Below, piece after piece: positions 7,155 through 9,059 of a DNA stretch of 9,059 nt. Source of the DNA: CAIJXO01 sp964485905 (GTDB lineage: Bacteria; Patescibacteriota; Minisyncoccia; Phycocordibacterales; GWA1-40-21); the NCBI GenBank assembly GCA_964485905.1, contig CAZAJY010000022.1:1-9059 (forward strand), written 5' to 3'. Position 1 is the first letter of the stretch. The number at the start of each line of letters is the position of its first letter. The notes under the pieces are model-generated. The model was not told the DNA's origin, made no database searches, and was given only the letters and a program-made list of their open reading frames with translations. The translations under genes and the position numbers were made by a program.

Positions 7155-7901
7155 CTATTTTTTTATAAATTTTTTAATATGTTCAAGTTGTTCAATGCTG
7201 TTTACACCCAAAGCTTCATGTGCGGGTATGATAATTGAATTTAATTCAAAACCTTGGTTTTTAGCTATACCTATTATATCAGTAAGGTAATATTCACCCT
7301 GTACATTTTTCTTACCAATCTTTGTTATATTTTTTATAAGCCATTTAAAATTAAAACAAAAATAAGATGGGTTTAATTCTTTGATTTCAAGCTCAGAAGT
7401 TGTTGCATCTTTTTTTTCAATAATTTTTTCTATTTTATTTTTATCATTTCTTATAATCCTACCAAAATCAAAGAAGTTTTTACGCCAATCACAGAAATCA
7501 TCTACTACTACAGTACCAAGGGTTACCGGAGATCTTTTTTGTTTTTTGTGTGATTCATAAAGTTTTTCAATAGTTTGTTCGTTGATAAGTGGTTGGTCAC
7601 CATATAGAACCATTACATATTTTGAAAGGGGAGATACGTCTGAAATGGCTTCATGGACAGCGTGTCCAGTGCCCAGTTGTTGTTCTTGCAGGACATATCG
7701 ATGATTTTTGCCAAATATTTTTTTAACTTCATCCGCTTTATAACCCAAGACTAGAAGTGGTTCCTTCCTTATTTTTTTAAGAGTATCAAGAAGGTATGAG
7801 AGCATCGGACGATCATTAATTTCAGTCAAAACCTTTGGTTTATCACTATTCATCCGGGTGCCCTTTCCAGCTGCTAAAATAATAATCTCTAAATCTTTCA
7901 T
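7155..7901 (-). CDS. glmU: UDP-N-acetylglucosamine pyrophosphorylase (GlmU N-terminal domain only)
   Basis: 248 residues from ATG at 7901. An in-frame ATG at 7931 is rejected because the added residues would contain the -10 box. It makes UDP-GlcNAc from GlcNAc-1-P and UTP, feeding peptidoglycan and glycan synthesis. Rossmann-like nucleotidyltransferase motifs: LAAGKGTRMNSDKPKVL at 9-25, QLGTGHAV at 75-82, YGDQPL at 100-105 (Asp102), GRIIR at 147-151, EKKDAT at 162-167, ELNPSYFCF at 175-183 (GlmU has E-N-T-G-x-Y), NVQGEYYLTD at 199-208, GVNSIEQL at 232-239 (Asn234). The left-handed beta-helix acetyltransferase half of bifunctional GlmU (about 200 residues) is absent; the frame ends in TAG right after the first domain. 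The acetyl-transfer step must come from elsewhere. Another sugar-1-P nucleotidyltransferase is possible, but the motifs are GlmU-like. Confidence 0.85.
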   Translation of the reverse strand: MKDLEIIILAAGKGTRMNSDKPKVLTEINDRPMLSYLLDTLKKIRKEPLLVLGYKADEVKKIFGKNHRYVLQEQQLGTGHAVHEAISDVSPLSKYVMVLYGDQPLINEQTIEKLYESHKKQKRSPVTLGTVVVDDFCDWRKNFFDFGRIIRNDKNKIEKIIEKKDATTSELEIKELNPSYFCFNFKWLIKNITKIGKKNVQGEYYLTDIIGIAKNQGFELNSIIIPAHEALGVNSIEQLEHIKKFIKK

Positions 7902-7907
7902 TAGAAA

Positions 7908-7916
7908 ATTATAACA
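7908..7916 (-). promoter_or_regulatory. Extended -10 promoter of the GlmU-like gene, leaderless
   Basis: The minus strand reads TG-t-TATAAT, then 6 nt, then ATG (7901). No convincing -35 box is found at 16-18 nt, as is common for extended -10 promoters. Confidence 0.6.
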
Positions 7917-7965
7917 TATTTTTTTATCCACTTCTTTCGAATTAAATTTAAATAGGAAATAAATA

Positions 7966-7994
7966 GAAGCCGTTGGAATTTTTCCAACGGCTTC
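7966..7994 (-). terminator. Intrinsic terminator of the 8006-8221 gene
   Basis: A perfect 13-bp stem, GAAGCCGTTGGAA/TTCCAACGGCTTC, with a 3-nt loop (the end pairs may open). On the minus strand it is followed by the U-rich TATTTATTT; on the plus strand GGGG follows. Orientation and position, 11 nt past the stop codon, assign it to the minus-strand gene. Confidence 0.75.
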
Positions 7995-8005
7995 GGGGTC
8001 ATCCC

Positions 8006-8221
8006 CTAGAAGATAATCTTTCCTCTCTTGTCTCGCCAGAAGATTCCTTCTCGACTGTAATACGCCCGATTACAACTCGAGTCTTCGACTGGCTTTCCAT
8101 CACTAGAATGAAGCCGACCACATCCTTTGCAGGGATATGCCGTCACCAACTTCTTTCCGATCTTGGCTGAGACATCACAAGTCAAGTCAATTTCTCCCGA
8201 ACAGCCACCTTGGCATTTCAT
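8006..8221 (-). CDS. Small cysteine-rich, zinc-ribbon-like protein, 71 aa
   Basis: Family not recognised. There are six cysteines: C3-x3-C7, C15, C31-x2-C34 (YPCKGCGRLHSSDGKPV, with H38) and C50. The CxxC and CxxxC pairs suggest one zinc site, but that is inference. The C-terminal half is basic and aromatic (YYSREGIFWRDKRGK). There is no signal peptide or membrane helix. The start ATG at 8221 is supported by GGAGG 8 nt upstream and the end by a perfect terminator 11 nt downstream. It is monocistronic. Composition (about 48% G+C by hand count over 8041-8160) and a strong Shine-Dalgarno site resemble the 2355-2693 gene and differ from the AT-rich mre genes. A candidate structured RNA lies upstream on the same strand (8310-8447) and could be part of its 5' leader. 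Confidence 0.7.
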   Translation of the reverse strand: MKCQGGCSGEIDLTCDVSAKIGKKLVTAYPCKGCGRLHSSDGKPVEDSSCNRAYYSREGIFWRDKRGKIIF

Positions 8222-8229
8222 GATTTAAT

Positions 8230-8234
8230 CCTCC
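8230..8234 (-). promoter_or_regulatory. Shine-Dalgarno site (GGAGG) for the 8006-8221 gene
   Basis: Minus-strand GGAGG with an 8-nt spacer to the ATG at 8221. Same spacing as the 2355-2693 gene. Confidence 0.7.
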
Positions 8235-8305
8235 CCAGTCTGTTTTTGTGCCTTTTTTGAGCCAGACGATCCTTTTAAAAAGTAGCAGATTAAAGAAATT
8301 TTGTC

Positions 8306-8324
8306 TATGTGGACCTAAGGAGAA
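8306..8324. repeat. 19-bp direct repeat of the tRNA-Ala(GGC) 3' end (copy 1; copy 2 at 8491-8509)
   Basis: The string tatgtggacctaaggagaa occurs exactly at 8306-8324 and again at 8491-8509. In the second copy it forms the 3' acceptor strand, part of the T arm and 4 bp of 3' flank of the real tRNA-Ala(GGC). A duplicated tRNA 3' end is the form an integration (att) duplication takes, but the 166 bp between the copies hold no integrase or other gene. Confidence 0.7.
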
Positions 8325-8447
8325 ACATGAGTACATTTTCGGTCACAAGTTTTTTACTCGCCGTCGCTTATAAAAACTCCTGACCATGACTCGCTACCTA
8401 TTTTGCTAAATGGGTGCCAGCTCCGTCTTCCGATTCCCTTTAGGACC
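8310..8447 (-). ncRNA. Candidate structured RNA, or tRNA-derived foldback element
   Basis: Helices found by hand (plus coordinates): closing stem 8311-8324 with 8434-8447, 11 or more of 14 pairs with a mismatch at the third; long hairpin 8329-8392 made of GAGT/ACTC, CAT/ATG, GGTCA/TGACC and AGTTTTT/AAAAACT; second hairpin 8393-8421 made of GCT/AGC and ACCTATTT/AAATGGGT with one mismatch. Both arms of the closing stem are diverged copies of the tRNA-Ala(GGC) 3' end. The minus strand is preferred because a TATATT box lies 5-10 nt before its 5' GG and because the Cys-rich gene follows about 90 nt downstream. No tmRNA tag, SRP loop or RNase P core was seen. Palindromic DNA folds on either strand, so a MITE-like element is the main alternative. 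Confidence 0.35.
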
Positions 8448-8514
8448 ATAAAATATAATCTTTCAATGCTACTCATTGAAATCATTATTTTATGTGGACC
8501 TAAGGAGAATCGGA
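8429..8514. repeat. Long imperfect palindrome centred 3' of tRNA-Ala(GGC)
   Basis: Arms 8429-8468 and 8474-8514 surround the 5-nt centre ctact. Matching blocks are TCCGATTC/GAATCGGA, ATAAAAT/ATTTTAT and the perfect 8-bp inner stem TTTCAATG/CATTGAAA (8461-8481); between them the arms differ by a few substitutions and small indels. The right arm includes the T-loop, acceptor 3' strand and 3' flank of the tRNA; the left arm is its inverted copy. The inner stem could also serve as the tRNA operon terminator (minus strand), though its U-tract is poor. Confidence 0.7.
8452..8480 (-). promoter_or_regulatory. Possible promoter for the 8310-8447 candidate RNA
   Basis: Minus-strand TATATT (8457-8452) with a poor -35 (TTCAAT, 8480-8475) at 17 nt. 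The expected start near 8446 coincides with the first bases of the closing stem. The region is very AT-rich and palindromic, so a chance match is possible; the plus strand also reads TATAAT here (8454-8459). Confidence 0.3.
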
Positions 8515-8565
8515 CTCCTACCTCATCCATGCCATGGATGTGTTCTACCATTGAACTATAGGCCC
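8495..8565 (-). tRNA. tRNA-Ala (anticodon GGC)
   Basis: Complete 71-nt cloverleaf on the minus strand. The acceptor stem is GGGCCTA/TAGGTCC with the G3:U70 wobble that identifies alanine tRNAs and discriminator A73. D arm GTTC/GAAC with GG in the loop; anticodon stem CATCC/GGATG with loop ATGGCAT, so anticodon GGC reading GCC/GCU; T stem AGGAG/CTCCT. The T loop is TCCGATT, with C where U55 is almost invariant. CCA is not encoded (CAT follows A73), so it must be added enzymatically. It lies 37 nt after tRNA-Val, probably in the same transcript. Confidence 0.93.
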
Positions 8566-8602
8566 AAAATTTTTAAGCTCTAACTTCACCCACTCACCAT
8601 TT

Positions 8603-8677
8603 TGGTGCACTCTGTTGGGATTGAACCAACGGCCTCTCCAATGTGAATGGAGCGTTCTACCACTGAACTAAGAGTGC
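8603..8677 (-). tRNA. tRNA-Val (anticodon CAC) with encoded CCA
   Basis: Acceptor GCACTCT/AGAGTGC, A73 and an encoded CCA (8603-8605). D stem GTTC/GAAC, anticodon stem CTCCA/TGGAG with loop TTCACAT giving CAC, which reads GUG. T stem GTTGG/CCAAC with canonical loop TTCAATC. Short inverted repeats flank the gene (CACCATTTT at about 8595-8603 and AAAATGGTG at 8685-8693), which may extend the precursor stem. First gene of the minus-strand tRNA pair. Confidence 0.95.
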
Positions 8678-8738
8678 GGAGTGAAAATGGTGTCTGGGCA
8701 AGTCTGAGCTAATCGCCCCTTAATTAGAGCGTCTGATG

Positions 8739-8744
8739 ATTATA
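8739..8744 (-). promoter_or_regulatory. -10 box of the tRNA-Val/tRNA-Ala operon
   Basis: Minus-strand TATAAT; start expected near 8732, giving a leader of about 55 nt before tRNA-Val. No good -35 box at 16-18 nt; the upstream stretch is T-rich. The leader contains a tRNA D-arm-like string, GGGGCGATTAGCTCAG (8719-8704). Confidence 0.45.
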
Positions 8745-8797
8745 TCTAAAAATAGAAAAAATAAAAGTCTAAATTAGTGGAATTTTTTTTTATTATG

Positions 8798-8806
8798 TGC
8801 TATATT
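8798..8806 (+). promoter_or_regulatory. Extended -10 upstream of the tRNA-Ala-headed RNA
   Basis: TG-c-TATATT; expected start near 8813, 3 nt before the GGGCCC that opens the tRNA-like sequence. The -35 region is unconvincing. It is divergent from the tRNA-Val/Ala promoter at 8739-8744. Confidence 0.42.
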
Positions 8807-8812
8807 TTTGCG

Positions 8813-8950
8813 ACTGGGCCCTTAGCTCATCTGGCTGGAGTGAGCTTGGGTTAGGGACCCAAGCGCAAGGCCGGAGCACGACGGTGCGAGGCGTGGTCAG
8901 AAAATTTTTCAGTAGAAAAATATTTGTGACACTCATTTGCACAAATGGGG
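8813..8950 (+). ncRNA. Candidate RNA headed by a tRNA-Ala 5' copy, then unrelated hairpins
   Basis: The first 21 bases from 8816 equal the 5' end of tRNA-Ala(UGC) at 9008. The sequence then diverges: GCTTGGG/CCCAAGC (8844-8850, 8858-8864) closes a 7-nt loop TTAGGGA that looks like an anticodon arm (AGG). Next come GCC-gga-GCAC/GTGC-ga-GGC (8870-8892), ATTTTTC/GAAAAAT (8904-8921) and ATTTGTG/CACAAAT (8922-8946). There is no T loop and no strand to pair with the GGGCCCT acceptor, so it is not an intact tRNA. It may be an unrecognised small RNA, a tRNA pseudogene or an assembly artefact. The right limit is a guess. This is the only content of the roughly 330-base gap 8678-9007 besides promoters. 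Confidence 0.28.
8815..8836 (+). repeat. 22-bp direct repeat of the tRNA-Ala(UGC) 5' end (second copy 9007-9028)
   Basis: Bases 8815-8836 are identical to 9007-9028: acceptor 5' strand, D stem and most of the D loop. After one mismatch (G/A) three more bases match, then the copies diverge completely. The copies are 192 bp apart. Confidence 0.8.
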
Positions 8951-8970
8951 CGCAAAGAAAAGGTAGAATT

Positions 8971-9006
8971 TTGAAATTGATAGTGTTGTTTGTATTTAAT
9001 TATAAT
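8971..9006 (+). promoter_or_regulatory. Putative tRNA-Ala(UGC) promoter, two possible readings
   Basis: TTGATA (8977-8982), 18-nt spacer, TATAAT (9001-9006) is the best match to consensus, but its start would fall inside the tRNA. The alternative TTGAAA (8971-8976) with TTTAAT (8995-9000), spacer 18, would start near 9007, at the tRNA 5' end. Confidence 0.4.
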
Positions 9007-9007
9007 T

Positions 9008-9059
9008 GGGCCCTTAGCTCATCTGGCTAGAGCGCCTCATTTGCAATGAGGAGGTGGCA
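9008..9059 (+). tRNA. tRNA-Ala (anticodon UGC), cut by the window end
   Basis: Acceptor 5' strand GGGCCCT, D arm GCTC/GAGC with a GG-containing loop, anticodon stem CCTCA/TGAGG with loop TTTGCAA, giving UGC, which reads GCA/GCG and others. The variable loop AGGTG follows. The T arm and the 3' acceptor strand lie beyond the window, so the G3:U70 pair cannot be checked here. Confidence 0.93.

Noticed and set aside
7902..7931. Upstream ATG at 7931 as the start of the GlmU-like gene
   Set aside because: The extra ten residues do not fit the family N-terminus, and their codons contain the extended -10 box.
8310..8447. tmRNA, SRP RNA or RNase P RNA
   Set aside because: No Ala-Ala-ending tag frame, no T arm, no GGAA-capped SRP helix and no RNase P core motifs were visible; the length is also short for tmRNA and RNase P.
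8354..8551. Minus-strand ORF of 65 codons
   Set aside because: It starts inside tRNA-Ala(GGC) and crosses the palindrome and foldback; no protein-like features.
8816..8895. Intact tRNA-Pro (anticodon AGG)
   Set aside because: The D-like arm and a 7-nt anticodon-like loop are present, but there is no TTC-type T loop and no 3' strand complementary to GGGCCCT.
8797..9030. Plus-strand ORF of 77 codons with a repeated WALSSSG
   Set aside because: The repeat is the translated tRNA-Ala 5' sequence; the ORF runs through tRNA and hairpin DNA and has no ribosome binding site.
8816..9059. tRNA-Ala interrupted by a group I intron, starting at the first copy
   Set aside because: I saw none of the conserved P/Q/R/S core elements, and a complete 5' half of the tRNA is present again at 9008, so no splicing is needed.
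1..9059. Alternative genetic code (UGA as Gly or Trp)
   Set aside because: All recognised proteins are full length with TAA or TAG stops and no in-frame TGA, Trp is TGG, and no gene needs recoding; the lack of TGA stops in about ten genes is too small a sample.
1..9059. CRISPR array, insertion sequence or transposase
   Set aside because: No regularly spaced repeats and no transposase-like protein were found on either strand.

Overview
The window is a compact, mostly AT-rich stretch of bacterial chromosome. It most resembles a genome-reduced Patescibacteria/CPR (Parcubacteria-like) bacterium, although nothing in the window fixes the lineage. The signs are a short prolyl-tRNA synthetase without the usual editing insertion, a GlmU reduced to its pyrophosphorylase half, a very short MreD, overlapping genes, housekeeping genes without Shine-Dalgarno sites, and several genes whose -10 box sits exactly 6 nt before the ATG (apparently leaderless mRNAs). 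No recoded stop codons are seen.

Layout. 1-613: 3' part of a DNA polymerase III delta' (clamp loader) gene, cut by the window edge. 645-2290: frr (ribosome recycling factor) and rseP (site-2 protease), overlapping at TAATG. 2295-2335: a strong hairpin between convergent genes. 2355-2693 (minus): an unrecognised small gene with a strong Shine-Dalgarno site and ATC/AAG-rich codons. 2807-6154: proS-mreB-mreC-mreD, a tightly packed and partly overlapping operon coupling translation to the rod-shape elongation machinery. 6180-7145: ddl with its own extended -10 promoter. 7155-7901 (minus): stand-alone UDP-GlcNAc pyrophosphorylase, convergent with ddl. 7966-8221 (minus): a second small Shine-Dalgarno-driven gene (Cys-rich, zinc-ribbon-like) with a clean terminator. 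8222-9059: tRNA-Ala(GGC) and tRNA-Val(CAC) on the minus strand, tRNA-Ala(UGC) cut by the right edge on the plus strand, and unexplained structured DNA between them.

The protein genes centre on translation (frr, proS, tRNAs) and on peptidoglycan and cell shape (mreBCD, ddl, GlmU-like). The two small minus-strand genes at 2355-2693 and 8006-8221 look like independent cassettes of a different expression style.

The most unusual part is 8300-8960. A segment of about 140 bp (8310-8447) is bounded by inverted, diverged copies of the 3' end of tRNA-Ala(GGC) and folds by hand into a closing stem with two internal hairpins. It lies on the same strand as, and just upstream of, the Cys-rich gene, so it could be a structured leader, a free RNA or a tRNA-derived MITE-like element. 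A second candidate RNA (8813 to about 8950) begins with the first 21 bases of tRNA-Ala(UGC) and then departs into a chain of other hairpins. I could not assign either to a known RNA family.
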